Under the pieces are notes generated by a model. The model searched no databases. It saw nothing but the letters and a program-made list of their open reading frames with translations, and was not told where the DNA came from. The translations under genes were made by a program, and so were the position numbers. A stretch of 42,685 nt of DNA from Ruminococcus turbiniformis (GTDB lineage Bacteria > Bacillota > Clostridia > Lachnospirales > Lachnospiraceae), in the NCBI RefSeq assembly GCF_020687545.1, contig NZ_JAJEQX010000031.1, forward strand, positions 1 through 42,685. The letters run 5' to 3'. Within the stretch, counting starts at the first letter, position 1, and each line of letters starts with the position of its first letter. Of the stretch, positions 23,485-33,061 are shown piece by piece.

Positions 23485-23860
23485 GCCGTCCCGCATGGAC
23501 TACCGCCAGCACCAGGCAGCCCGCCGCCTTGTGCATGAGTGCTGTAACTACGACGAGGGGAACTGCCTGCTGTTAGACGACGGGGAGCCTTGCGTGTGCG
23601 TCCAGAGCATTTCCTATTCCCTCATGTGCCGCTGGTTCCGTGTGGCTGTCCTGCCCCTTGACGGGGAGCTGGCCGCAGCCCTCTTGTACCGGGGGAGCCG
23701 GAAACGCTGCGCGGTCTGCGGGGCGGCCTTTGTCCCCAAATCCAACCGGGGGAAATACTGCCCCGGCTGCGCCGGGTGCATGAAGAAACGCAAAGCCGCC
23801 GAGAGAAAGCGGAAACAAAGGCAGAAATGTCACGCTTTAGAGCCTTTCAAACCCGCATAA
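23474..23860 (+). CDS. Cysteine-rich VLP-type zinc-binding protein
   Basis: This 128-residue protein starts at ATG 23474 behind AAAGGAG, inside the relaxase end. It has an N-terminal CCNYDEGNCLLLDDGEPCVC cluster and a C-terminal zinc ribbon (RCAVCGAAFVPKSNRGKYCP, then CAGC) with a basic KKRKAAERKRKQRQK tail. It resembles the Cys_rich_VLP family found after MobP relaxases. The function is unknown; DNA binding is plausible from the basic tail. Confidence 0.8.
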   Translation: MNDKPSRMDYRQHQAARRLVHECCNYDEGNCLLLDDGEPCVCVQSISYSLMCRWFRVAVLPLDGELAAALLYRGSRKRCAVCGAAFVPKSNRGKYCPGCAGCMKKRKAAERKRKQRQKCHALEPFKPA

Positions 23861-23980
23861 ATCAAGGCTTTTTTCGTGGGTGTCAAAGGGTATGCGATAC
23901 ATTTATCCTTTCCCCCCGGAAATGCCGTCCTAATGCGTGACAAAGCCCAAAAACGACACAACACAGAGGGAGGTGATACT

Positions 23981-24727
23981 ATCGCTGATTATATCAGGGC
24001 AGACACCACGCTGCCCGCCTATCTTCCATACCCCCGTTTCCTGCTGAAAATGGAGATTTCACAGACCGCCAAGCTGCTGTATGCGCTTTTATTAGACCGC
24101 TCCACCCTGTCACAGAAGAACGGCTGGCAGGACGGCGAGGGCAGGATATTCATTGTCTACCCCGTTGCGGAGATAGCGGAAATGCTGGACAAGGGTTGTA
24201 CCGCCATCAAGGGAGCCTTGAAAGAACTGGACGCAGCCGGGCTTTTAGAACGGGAACGGCGGGGCTTCTCCGCACCCAATCGGCTTTATGTGAAAGTGCC
24301 GCCTGTCCCAGTGGTACGGTTTTCCGACCAACTGATGGCCGGAAAAGCGACCCTCATACAGTCGGAAAAGCGACCTTATGACGGTCGGAAAACCGACCCT
24401 ATGATGGTCGGAAAACCGACCCCTAACAAAACTAATATAAACAACTTAATAGAGAACCAAACAATGAGAGCGAGTGGGGAGCCGCCCACAGCTTATGGCC
24501 GATATGAGAATATTTTTCTGTCAAAGGACGAATATGACGAGTTACAGGCAGAATACCCGGACAGGCTGGAACGGCTGATTGAGGAAATGAGCCATTACCT
24601 TGCCGCCAGCGGGAAAGCCTACCAGAATTATGCCGCCGCCTTGCACAGATGGGCGGCCAATGACAAAAAGGGAGCCGTAAAACAGGGCATCCCCGACTAT
24701 ACCTGTATGGAGGGAGAAAGCTTATGA
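23981..24727 (+). CDS. repA: RepA_N-type replication initiator of IME2
   Basis: This 248-residue protein begins (M)ADYIRADTTLPAYLPYPRFL and continues with the RepA N-terminal winged helix (QTAKLLYALLLDRSTLSQKN, AEMLDKGCTAIKGALKEL). The family Met lies on ATC 23981, seven bases after GGAGG; upstream ATG/GTG codons (23932, 23876) lack ribosome sites. The same leader, GGAGGTGATACTATCGC, precedes the IME1 relaxase. Residues about 113-147 are encoded by iteron-like repeats. Its 3' end overlaps the DnaC-like gene. It should support replication of the excised element. Confidence 0.8.
   Translation: MADYIRADTTLPAYLPYPRFLLKMEISQTAKLLYALLLDRSTLSQKNGWQDGEGRIFIVYPVAEIAEMLDKGCTAIKGALKELDAAGLLERERRGFSAPNRLYVKVPPVPVVRFSDQLMAGKATLIQSEKRPYDGRKTDPMMVGKPTPNKTNINNLIENQTMRASGEPPTAYGRYENIFLSKDEYDELQAEYPDRLERLIEEMSHYLAASGKAYQNYAAALHRWAANDKKGAVKQGIPDYTCMEGESL
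24318..24421. repeat. Intragenic iterons of the IME2 replication gene
   Basis: Four direct copies of a unit close to GGTCGGAAAACCGACC start at 24337, 24360, 24383 and 24406, exactly 23 bp apart. A fifth partial copy in reverse orientation is at 24318-24329. The last two copies are perfect 6-bp palindromes around AAAA. They lie in the linker after the initiator DNA-binding domain, where RepA_N-type replicons keep their origin. Confidence 0.75.
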
Positions 24728-25563
24728 CAAGTGAAATCAAAGATATTTTGGAGAACATGACAACCGCCGCCCCGGAGATGGAGGACTATATCGGCGAGGA
24801 CGGACTGCTTTACTGCGGAAAGTGCCATACGCCGAAAGAAGCCTACTTCCCGGAGGGTAAGGAGCTGTTTGGCCGTGACCGCCACCCGGCAGAGTGCGAC
24901 TGCCAGAGAGCCGCCCGTGAGCAGCGGCAGGCCGCCGAGGAACACCGCCGCCATGTGGAAGCCGTGGAAAATCTGAAACAGAGGGCTTTTGCCGACTCAG
25001 CCATGCAGCAATGGACATTCGAGAACGACAACGGCAGAAACCCGCAGACCGGGATTGCCCGGCGGTATGCGGAGCATTGGGAAGAAATGCAGGCCGAAAA
25101 CATCGGCTGCCTGTTCTGGGGGAACGTCGGCAACGGGAAAAGCTACCTTGCGGGCTGTATCGCAAACGCCCTCATGGAGAAAGAAGTCCCCGTATATATG
25201 ACGAACTTCGCCGTTATCCTGGGCGACCTCTCTCCCGGCTTTACAGGCCGGAATGAGTATATTTCCCGCCTTTGCCGCTATCCGCTGCTTATCATTGACG
25301 ACTTCGGCATGGAGCGTGGCACCGACTATGGACTGGAACAGGTATTCCATGTGATTGATACCCGATACCGCAGCAACAAGCCGCTGATCGCCACCACCAA
25401 CCGCCCGCTGGACGAGTTGAAAAAGCCGACAGACACGGCCCATTCCCGGATTTATGACCGACTGCTGTCCATGTGCGTCCCGATACGCTTTACTGGCGTC
25501 AACTTCCGGCAGGAAACCGCAAAGCGGAAAATGGAAACCATGAAGAAACTGCTGGCTGAATGA
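24724..25563 (+). CDS. DnaC/IstB-like helicase-loader ATPase
   Basis: This 279-residue AAA+ protein starts with a zinc-finger-like segment (YCGKCHTPKEAY, CDCQRAAREQ), then Walker A GNVGNGKSYLAG at about 131, Walker B LLIIDDFGMERG at about 190 and the sensor ATTNRPLDEL. It is the primosomal DnaC-like protein regularly encoded after RepA in Tn4451-type elements and probably loads the host replicative helicase at the IME2 origin. It overlaps repA by four bases (ATGA). Confidence 0.88.
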   Translation: MTSEIKDILENMTTAAPEMEDYIGEDGLLYCGKCHTPKEAYFPEGKELFGRDRHPAECDCQRAAREQRQAAEEHRRHVEAVENLKQRAFADSAMQQWTFENDNGRNPQTGIARRYAEHWEEMQAENIGCLFWGNVGNGKSYLAGCIANALMEKEVPVYMTNFAVILGDLSPGFTGRNEYISRLCRYPLLIIDDFGMERGTDYGLEQVFHVIDTRYRSNKPLIATTNRPLDELKKPTDTAHSRIYDRLLSMCVPIRFTGVNFRQETAKRKMETMKKLLAE

Positions 25564-25577
25564 AAGGAGTATTGCCT

Positions 25578-25766
25578 ATGGAGAATATCAAGCAGCACGA
25601 CCACCGTACCACCCGCCGCCCCGACTGCGTGACGGAAATCCGCATGGGGAATACCGTTCTTGTCGTGTCCGGCTTTTTCAAGAAAGACACCACCAGCACC
25701 GCCGCCGACAAGATGGCGAGGGTACTGGAAGCGGAAGCCGCTGCTACACAAAAAAAGGCGATTTGA
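25578..25766 (+). CDS. tnpW: TnpW-family transposon protein of IME2
   Basis: This 62-residue protein starts at ATG 25578 after AAAGGAG. It has TTRRPDCVTEIRMGNTVLVV, then SGFFKKD and TAADKMARVLEAEAA, the pattern of the TnpW proteins that accompany Tn4451-type recombinases. It lies 112 bases before the recombinase. Its function is not known; the IME1 counterpart at 6035 has the same layout but different sequence. Confidence 0.75.
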   Translation: MENIKQHDHRTTRRPDCVTEIRMGNTVLVVSGFFKKDTTSTAADKMARVLEAEAAATQKKAI

Positions 25767-25820
25767 CAAGCTGTAAAGAAGCAGATTTATCACTTTTACC
25801 GCTGTACAGCCGCCCCTGTT

Positions 25821-25842
25821 CCGTGGTACAATGAAACCACGG
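25821..25842 (+). promoter_or_regulatory. Palindrome over the recombinase promoter
   Basis: CCGTGGT (25821-25827) and ACCACGG (25836-25842) are perfect inverted arms around a TGGTACAAT extended -10 box. This sits 36 bases before the recombinase start. It is a good candidate for an operator controlling excision. Confidence 0.5.
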
Positions 25843-25847
25843 AATAG

Positions 25848-27497
<1,650 letters not shown>

Positions 27498-27504
27498 CGC
27501 CTGA

Positions 27505-27536
27505 CCTATCCGACACAGCCCTAAGTGCCGGATAGG
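27505..27536 (+). terminator. Terminator after the IME2 recombinase
   Basis: CCTATCCG (27505-27512) pairs with CGGATAGG (27529-27536), directly after the recombinase stop. A T run appears 9 bases later (27545-27552). Confidence 0.6.
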
Positions 27537-27582
27537 AACGGCAAAATTTTTTACACTTCTATTACTTCTTTATCGCACATTA

Positions 27583-27678
27583 GCAAAGAGCCAGGGTATG
27601 AAACAGCTTATGGCGGGCGGCGGCGTTGCCCTGATCGGCATGACCCTTGTTCCTCTGCTAGCCGGGCTTTTCGGTTAA
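27583..27678 (+). pseudogene. Maff2-family protein, 3' part
   Basis: The frame reads AKSQGMKQLMAGGGVALIG and ends TLVPLLAGLFG before TAA at 27676. It continues the fragment at 16344-16462: the joined protein has 70 residues with two hydrophobic helices, normal for Maff2. An internal ATG at 27598 has no ribosome site of its own. The TrbL-like gene starts 19 bases later. Confidence 0.85.
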
Positions 27679-27697
27679 GCGCGGGGCGTGATCGCTT

Positions 27698-28567
27698 ATG
27701 GGCGGCATACTCGACAAACTCGATGAATGGCTGCGCGGGCTGCTCACCGAGGGGATTACGGGAAACCTGTCGGGCATGTTCGATACGGTGAATACCAAAG
27801 TAGGCGAGATCGCCGGAGAAGTGGGACAGACGCCGCAGGCATGGAACAGCGGCGTCTTTTCCATGATCCGAAACCTCTCCGAAACGGTGATCGTCCCGAT
27901 TGCCGGGGTTATCCTTACTTTTGTGATGTGCTATGAGCTGATCCAGCTTGTGGCAGAGAAAAACAACATGCACGACGTGGATACCTGGATGTTCTTCAAA
28001 TGGATATTCAAGACCTTCTGCGCGGTGCTGATCGTAACCAATACATGGAATATCGTCATGGCGGTCTTTGATGTGGGCCAGAGCGTCGTCAACCAGAGCG
28101 CGGGCGTCATCATCGGGGAGACCGCCATTGACATTGACAGCGTTATCACGGATATGGAGGCGCAGCTGGAGGCACTTTCCACGGGGGAACTGTTCGGCCT
28201 GTGGTTCCAGTCCCTTTTTGTGGGGCTTACCATGAACGCCCTTTCCATCTGTATCATGCTGGTTATCTACGGCCGTATGATCGAGGTGTATTTGACGACC
28301 TCCATCGGGCCGATTCCCCTGGCGACCATGACCAACCGGGACTGGGCCTCTACCGGGCAGAACTACTTGAAGTCCCTGTTCGCCCTGGCGTTCCAGGCAT
28401 TTTTGATTATGGTCTGCGTGGGGATTTATTCGGTCCTGGTACAGGGTATCGCCACGGACGGGAACCTCTCCGGGGCAATCTGGGCCTGCATGGGATACAC
28501 GGTCCTTCTGTGCTTCGCGCTGTTCAAGACCGGCAGCCTCAGCAAAAGTCTGTTCGGGGCGCATTAA
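27698..28567 (+). CDS. TrbL/VirB6-like conjugal transfer membrane protein (CD1112 type)
   Basis: This 289-residue protein has a polar N-terminus (ILDKLDEWLRGLLTEGITGN) and five or more membrane helices: VIVPIAGVILTFVMCYELI, WIFKTFCAVLIVTNTWNIV, LFGLWFQSLFVGLTMN with ALSICIMLVIYG, SLFALAFQAFLIMVCVGIY and the final VLLCFALFKTG. It matches the VirB6/TrbL-like CD1112 family, the polytopic inner-membrane part of the mating channel. It starts at ATG 27698 downstream of maff2. Neighbours on both sides are secretion genes except the radical SAM gene that follows. Confidence 0.88.
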   Translation: MGGILDKLDEWLRGLLTEGITGNLSGMFDTVNTKVGEIAGEVGQTPQAWNSGVFSMIRNLSETVIVPIAGVILTFVMCYELIQLVAEKNNMHDVDTWMFFKWIFKTFCAVLIVTNTWNIVMAVFDVGQSVVNQSAGVIIGETAIDIDSVITDMEAQLEALSTGELFGLWFQSLFVGLTMNALSICIMLVIYGRMIEVYLTTSIGPIPLATMTNRDWASTGQNYLKSLFALAFQAFLIMVCVGIYSVLVQGIATDGNLSGAIWACMGYTVLLCFALFKTGSLSKSLFGAH

Positions 28568-28579
28568 GGGGGTGCTGGA

Positions 28580-29479
28580 TTGAAAATAGGACTGATTGAC
28601 GTGGCCTCCCACAACTTTCCCAATCTCTGCCTGATGAAGCTCTCCGAGTACCATACACGGAGGGGCGACCGGGTGGAATGGTGGAACCCCGGCGGCCGCT
28701 ATGACCTGGTGTATAAGAGCCGGGTGTTTACGGACACCTATTCCAAAGATGAAATCAACGTGAGCAATGCGGATGAAGTCATCCGGGGCGGCACCGGCTA
28801 CGGGCCGGGCGGCGGGAACCTCCCTGATGAAGTGGAACATATCATGCCGGACTACTTTTTATATCCGCGGTTTTTAGGGACGGCTTACGGCTTTTTGAGC
28901 CGGGGCTGCCCCAGGAACTGCGGATTCTGTATTGTCAGCGGGAAAGAAGGCCGGAAAAGCGTGAAAGTCGCCGACCTCTCCGAGTTTTGGCGAGGTGAGG
29001 ATGAAATCAAGCTGCTGGACCCGAACCTGCTGGCCTGCCCGGACCATGAATACCTCATTGAGCAACTGGTCCAAAGCCGCGCCTTGGTGGATTTTACCCA
29101 GGGGCTTGATATCCGGCTTGTGAACCGGGACAATATTTCCCTTCTGAACCAGGTGCGGACGAAAGCGGTCCATTTTGCCTGGGACAACCCGGACGAGGAC
29201 CTGACGAGGCATTTTCGGCGTTTTGCGGAGATGACTTCCATTCGGAGCAGCCGGAACCGGCGTGTCTATGTACTGACCAACTACGGCAGTACCCATGAGC
29301 AGGACCTCTACCGGGTGTATACCCTGCGGGCGCTGGGATATGACCCCTATGTGATGATCTACGAGAAGCCGACCGCTCCTCGGATCACCCGGCACCTTCA
29401 GCGGTGGGTGAACAACAAACGGATTTTTCACAGTGTAAAAGATTTTAAGGATTACAGGCCAGTAAAGAAGGAGGATTGA
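28580..29479 (+). CDS. Radical SAM protein within the conjugation operon
   Basis: This 299-residue protein starts at TTG 28580 behind AAGGGGG. The N-terminal third (MKIGLIDVASHNFPNLCLMK, then RRGDRVEWWNP) resembles a cobalamin-binding-type Rossmann domain. The radical SAM core follows, with the iron-sulfur motif CPRNCGFC (Cys110, Cys114, Cys117), FTQGLDIR and VYVLTNYG. Such enzymes use a 4Fe-4S cluster and S-adenosylmethionine to make a radical. The substrate is unknown. It lies between the TrbL-like and PrgI genes, 12 bases from one and 4 from the other, so it is co-transcribed with the secretion machine. Proteins of this type occur in related ICEs, but I know of no assigned role. Confidence 0.85.
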   Translation: MKIGLIDVASHNFPNLCLMKLSEYHTRRGDRVEWWNPGGRYDLVYKSRVFTDTYSKDEINVSNADEVIRGGTGYGPGGGNLPDEVEHIMPDYFLYPRFLGTAYGFLSRGCPRNCGFCIVSGKEGRKSVKVADLSEFWRGEDEIKLLDPNLLACPDHEYLIEQLVQSRALVDFTQGLDIRLVNRDNISLLNQVRTKAVHFAWDNPDEDLTRHFRRFAEMTSIRSSRNRRVYVLTNYGSTHEQDLYRVYTLRALGYDPYVMIYEKPTAPRITRHLQRWVNNKRIFHSVKDFKDYRPVKKED

Positions 29480-29483
29480 TAGA

Positions 29484-29921
29484 TTGGCGTATGTAACGGT
29501 CCCGAAGGACCTGACAAAAGTAAAATCCAAAGTGATGTTCGGGCTGACGAAACGGCAGCTCATCTGTTTTGGGACGGCGGTACTGATCGGAGTGCCGCTT
29601 TTCTTTTTGCTCCAGAGGACGGCGGGGTCCAGTACCGCCACGTTCTGTATGATCGTGGTCATGCTGCCCCTGTTCCTTCTGGCAATGTATGAACGGCATG
29701 GGCAGCCGCTGGAAGTGGTCGCGGCCCAGATCATCCAGACGGTTTTTCTCCGTCCTAAGGAGCGGCCGTACCAGACCGATAACTTCTATGCCGCCCTGGA
29801 GCGGCAAATCCAGGTGGAAAAGGAGGTGCGCAGGATTGTTCGCAAAGCTCAGAGGACTGTTCCAAAGGAAAAAGCCGGAGGCGGCCCCGGAAAAGGCGGG
29901 GCGGAAACTCACCGCCGCTGA
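29484..29921 (+). CDS. PrgI-family (VirB3-like) membrane protein
   Basis: This 145-residue protein starts at TTG 29484, nine bases after AAGGAGG. It begins (M)AYVTVPKDLTKVKSKVMFGL, the PrgI signature, followed by two membrane helices (LICFGTAVLIGVPLFFLL and FCMIVVMLPLFLLAMY) and a basic tail. PrgI is the VirB3-position partner of VirB4 in Gram-positive mating channels. It overlaps the virB4 start by 86 bases, so the two are translationally linked. Confidence 0.88.
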   Translation: MAYVTVPKDLTKVKSKVMFGLTKRQLICFGTAVLIGVPLFFLLQRTAGSSTATFCMIVVMLPLFLLAMYERHGQPLEVVAAQIIQTVFLRPKERPYQTDNFYAALERQIQVEKEVRRIVRKAQRTVPKEKAGGGPGKGGAETHRR

Positions 29922-32295
29922 ACGGCGGGAGATACGGAAGGTCATTGAAGCGGCAAAGGGCGACGGAAAGCCCCATTCGGCCCAGGACACCCTTCCCTTC
30001 CGGCAGATGTACCCGGACGGGCTGTGCCGGCTGGATGATACGGCCTGGAGCCGCTGCATTGAGTTTGAGGATGTGAATTACCAACTGGCGGGCCAGGACG
30101 ACCAGACGGCGATCTTTGAGGCCCTGTGCGATATGTATAACGCCCATGACGCCTCTATCGGCATGGAGCTGACCCTTATATGCCGGAAGGTGAACCGGGC
30201 GGATTTCCGGAAACGGATCGAGATCGCCGCCCAGGGGGACGCCTTCGACGGGGTACGAGCCCTTTATACGGAAATGCTCCGGGCGCAGCTGGAACACGGC
30301 AACAACGGCATGGTAAAGACAAAGTTCCTGGTGCTGACGGTTGAGGCGGGAGATATCCGCACCGCCAGGGCCCGGTTCTCCCGGATCACCCTGGACGGGC
30401 TGGGCCATTTCAAGGCCATGGGTGCGCTGGCAAAGGCGCTGGACGGCCGGGAGTGGCTGGAGGTGCTGCATGGCGTCCTCCACCCGGACGGGGAGCGGTT
30501 CTCCTTTGAATGGGAGTGGCTGGCGCCTTCCGGCCTCCATGTGAAGGACTTTATCGTCCCTTCCTCCTTCCGCTTCGGCGAGGCCAGGCGGTTCCGGATG
30601 GGGGCAAAATACGGCGCGGCCAGTTTTTTACAGATCACGGCGCCGGAGCTCAATGACCGGGTGCTGGCCGACCTGCTGGATACGGACAGCTCCATTTTCG
30701 TGAGCCTGCATATCCGCAGCATGGACCAGAATGAAGCCATCAAGACCGTCAAGCGCAAGATTACGGACCTGGACAGCATGAAGATCGACGCCCAGAAACG
30801 GGCGGCCAGGGAAGGGTTCGATATCGACATCCTCCCTTCCGACCTTGCCACCTACGCGGGAGAGGCGAAGAACATCCTCCGGGATTTGCAGAGCCGCAAC
30901 GAAAGGATGTTCCTTATGACCTTCCTGGTGGTGAACGTGGCGGACACCCGGCAGAAGCTGGAAAACGATATCCTCCGGGCGTCCAGTGTGGCGCAGAAGC
31001 ATAACTGCCATCTGGTGCAGCTGGACTTCCAGCAGGAACAGGGCTTTGTGTCGGCGCTGCCGCTCGGCGTCAACCAGGTAAAGATTCAGCGGGGGCTTAC
31101 CACTTCCTCCGTGGCGATCTTCGTCCCTTTTATCTCCCAGGAGCTTTTCCAGAGCGGCGAGGCGCTGTATTACGGCCTCAATGCCACTTCCGGCAACATG
31201 ATCCTGGCGGACCGAAAGCAGTTAAAGACGCCCAACGGCCTGATCCTGGGTACGCCGGGCAGCGGCAAGAGTTTTTCAGCAAAACGGGAAATCCTCAACG
31301 TGTTCCTGGTGACAAAAGACGATATCATCATCTGCGACCCGGAGGCGGAATATTTCCCGGTAGTACACCGGCTGGGCGGCCAGGTCATCAAAATATCGCC
31401 GACCAGCAGCCAGTATGTGAACCCCATGGATATGAGCCTCAACTACTCCGAGGATGACAACCCCCTTGCCCTGAAAAGTGATTTTATCCTCTCCTTCTGC
31501 GAACTGGCGGCAGGCGGCCGGAACGGGCTGGAGCCGGTGGAAAAGACGGTGATCGACCGGGCGGTCCGCACTGTCTACCGCCCTTACCTGGCGGACCCGA
31601 AGCCGGAGAATGTCCCCATCCTGGAGGACCTGTATGACGAAATCCTGCGGCAGCCGGAGCCGGAGGCGAAACGGATCGCCGCCGCCCTGGAGCTGTATGT
31701 GCATGGCAGCCTGAATGTCTTTAACCACCGGACCAACGTGGATATCAACAACCGCCTGGTCTGCTTTGATATCAAGGAGCTGGGGAAACAGCTGAAAAAC
31801 CTGGGGATGTTAGTCATCCAGGACCAGGTATGGAACCGGGTGACGGTGAACCGGAGCGAGGGGAAATCCACCCGCTACTATGTGGACGAGTTCCACCTTC
31901 TGCTGCGGGGCGAGGTAGGTTCCTGGAGCGTGGAGATTTGGAAACGCTTCCGCAAATGGGGCGGCATCCCCACGGGGATCACCCAGAATATCAAGGACCT
32001 TTTAGCCTCCCCGGAGATCGAGAACATTTTTGAAAACAGCGATTTCATCTATCTTTTGAACCAGGCGAGCGGGGACCGGAAAATCCTCTGCGAGCGGCTG
32101 AACATCTCCACCCAGCAGGCGGCGCATATCAGCAACGCGGGACCGGGCGAAGGCCTGATCTTCTTCGGGAACGTGATCCTGCCCTTCGCGGATAACTTCC
32201 CCCAGGACAACGAGCTTTACAGTATCATGACGACCCGCTTATCCGACCTGTCGGATCAGTCCCGCCCCGGCGAGACCGCGGCGGAAACAGAATGA
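29836..32295 (+). CDS. virB4: VirB4-type conjugation ATPase (CD1110 type)
   Basis: This 819-residue protein starts at TTG 29836, nine bases after AGGAGG, giving (M)FAKLRGLFQRKK; the open frame extends further upstream inside prgI but without a ribosome site. It has Walker A GTPGSGKSFSA at about 472, Walker B STRYYVDEFHLLL at about 681, and the QASGDRKILCERL end typical of VirB4. It energises assembly and substrate transport in the type IV secretion channel. The gene appears intact. Confidence 0.93.
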   Translation: MFAKLRGLFQRKKPEAAPEKAGRKLTAAERREIRKVIEAAKGDGKPHSAQDTLPFRQMYPDGLCRLDDTAWSRCIEFEDVNYQLAGQDDQTAIFEALCDMYNAHDASIGMELTLICRKVNRADFRKRIEIAAQGDAFDGVRALYTEMLRAQLEHGNNGMVKTKFLVLTVEAGDIRTARARFSRITLDGLGHFKAMGALAKALDGREWLEVLHGVLHPDGERFSFEWEWLAPSGLHVKDFIVPSSFRFGEARRFRMGAKYGAASFLQITAPELNDRVLADLLDTDSSIFVSLHIRSMDQNEAIKTVKRKITDLDSMKIDAQKRAAREGFDIDILPSDLATYAGEAKNILRDLQSRNERMFLMTFLVVNVADTRQKLENDILRASSVAQKHNCHLVQLDFQQEQGFVSALPLGVNQVKIQRGLTTSSVAIFVPFISQELFQSGEALYYGLNATSGNMILADRKQLKTPNGLILGTPGSGKSFSAKREILNVFLVTKDDIIICDPEAEYFPVVHRLGGQVIKISPTSSQYVNPMDMSLNYSEDDNPLALKSDFILSFCELAAGGRNGLEPVEKTVIDRAVRTVYRPYLADPKPENVPILEDLYDEILRQPEPEAKRIAAALELYVHGSLNVFNHRTNVDINNRLVCFDIKELGKQLKNLGMLVIQDQVWNRVTVNRSEGKSTRYYVDEFHLLLRGEVGSWSVEIWKRFRKWGGIPTGITQNIKDLLASPEIENIFENSDFIYLLNQASGDRKILCERLNISTQQAAHISNAGPGEGLIFFGNVILPFADNFPQDNELYSIMTTRLSDLSDQSRPGETAAETE

Positions 32296-32305
32296 GGAGG
32301 ACACA

Positions 32306-33061
32306 ATGGAAAATAAGAAAAACCGGTATGTGATCGGGAAAAACGTATATGAGAAGCACATCGACGATGAAGTACACCTGTACGGGCTGCTCCATCAGCT
32401 GGCGGCCCAGGCGGAGCGGATCAGGGACGAGGAAGATGTATTCCACCTTCTGGACGCCGTGAAAAAATACGGGGCAATCGCCGATGAAATGTTTGACGGC
32501 TGGGGTATCCCCGGCCGTTACCTGGTATTCGGGGAGAAAAAGGACCTGGAGGGCCTTCGGGAAAGGGAGCTCACAAAGCTGTCCGATATCCTGGCGGAGC
32601 ATGACGCGGCAAATATGTCAAAGGCCCTGGAACAGGCGTCCTGGAACCTGCCCTACATCATCCACGGCAGCAGCTTCCGCCTGCTGGTGGGCAGTATCTT
32701 TGAACTGCTGGCCCGCTACTGCTCCCTGAAACGGCGTATCCAGGAAGTCAGAACGGAGAAGGATTTCCTCCGCCTGCAGAAGCAGACGGCAAAGGAGGGC
32801 GATACGGTTCCCCGCCTGTGCCGCTCCTGGGGCGTCCCGGAGGGGGAGGAAATGACCTCCCATGACGTTTTGGAGCGGGCGATCCGCAGAAAGCACTTGA
32901 TCCCGGTGCGCGAGGCGGACCTGGTCCTGGTCTGCGGGGAGGACGGCCCCGATGACCAGGAGGGCTTTGAGGATTCGGAAGGCATGGACCTCCCGGATGA
33001 CTTTGACGACCTGGATGGCTATGATGAACCGGATGATCCCGGCGAGGGCTGGGATGAATGA
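32306..33061 (+). CDS. Conserved ICE hypothetical protein with acidic tail
   Basis: This 251-residue soluble protein starts at ATG 32306 after GAGGAGG. It is helical and charged (VHLYGLLHQLAAQAERIRDE; LLARYCSLKRRIQEVRTEKD) and ends in a very acidic stretch (about 40 residues rich in Asp, Glu and Gly). I do not recognise a domain. Its stop overlaps the methyltransferase start by 8 bases. The acidic tail could mimic DNA or contact a basic partner, but this is only inference. Confidence 0.7.
   Translation: MENKKNRYVIGKNVYEKHIDDEVHLYGLLHQLAAQAERIRDEEDVFHLLDAVKKYGAIADEMFDGWGIPGRYLVFGEKKDLEGLRERELTKLSDILAEHDAANMSKALEQASWNLPYIIHGSSFRLLVGSIFELLARYCSLKRRIQEVRTEKDFLRLQKQTAKEGDTVPRLCRSWGVPEGEEMTSHDVLERAIRRKHLIPVREADLVLVCGEDGPDDQEGFEDSEGMDLPDDFDDLDGYDEPDDPGEGWDE

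Noticed and set aside
27608..28840. Minus-strand open frame (410 codons) opposite the TrbL-like gene
   Set aside because: His/Pro/Arg-rich shadow of a membrane-protein gene, with no start signal.
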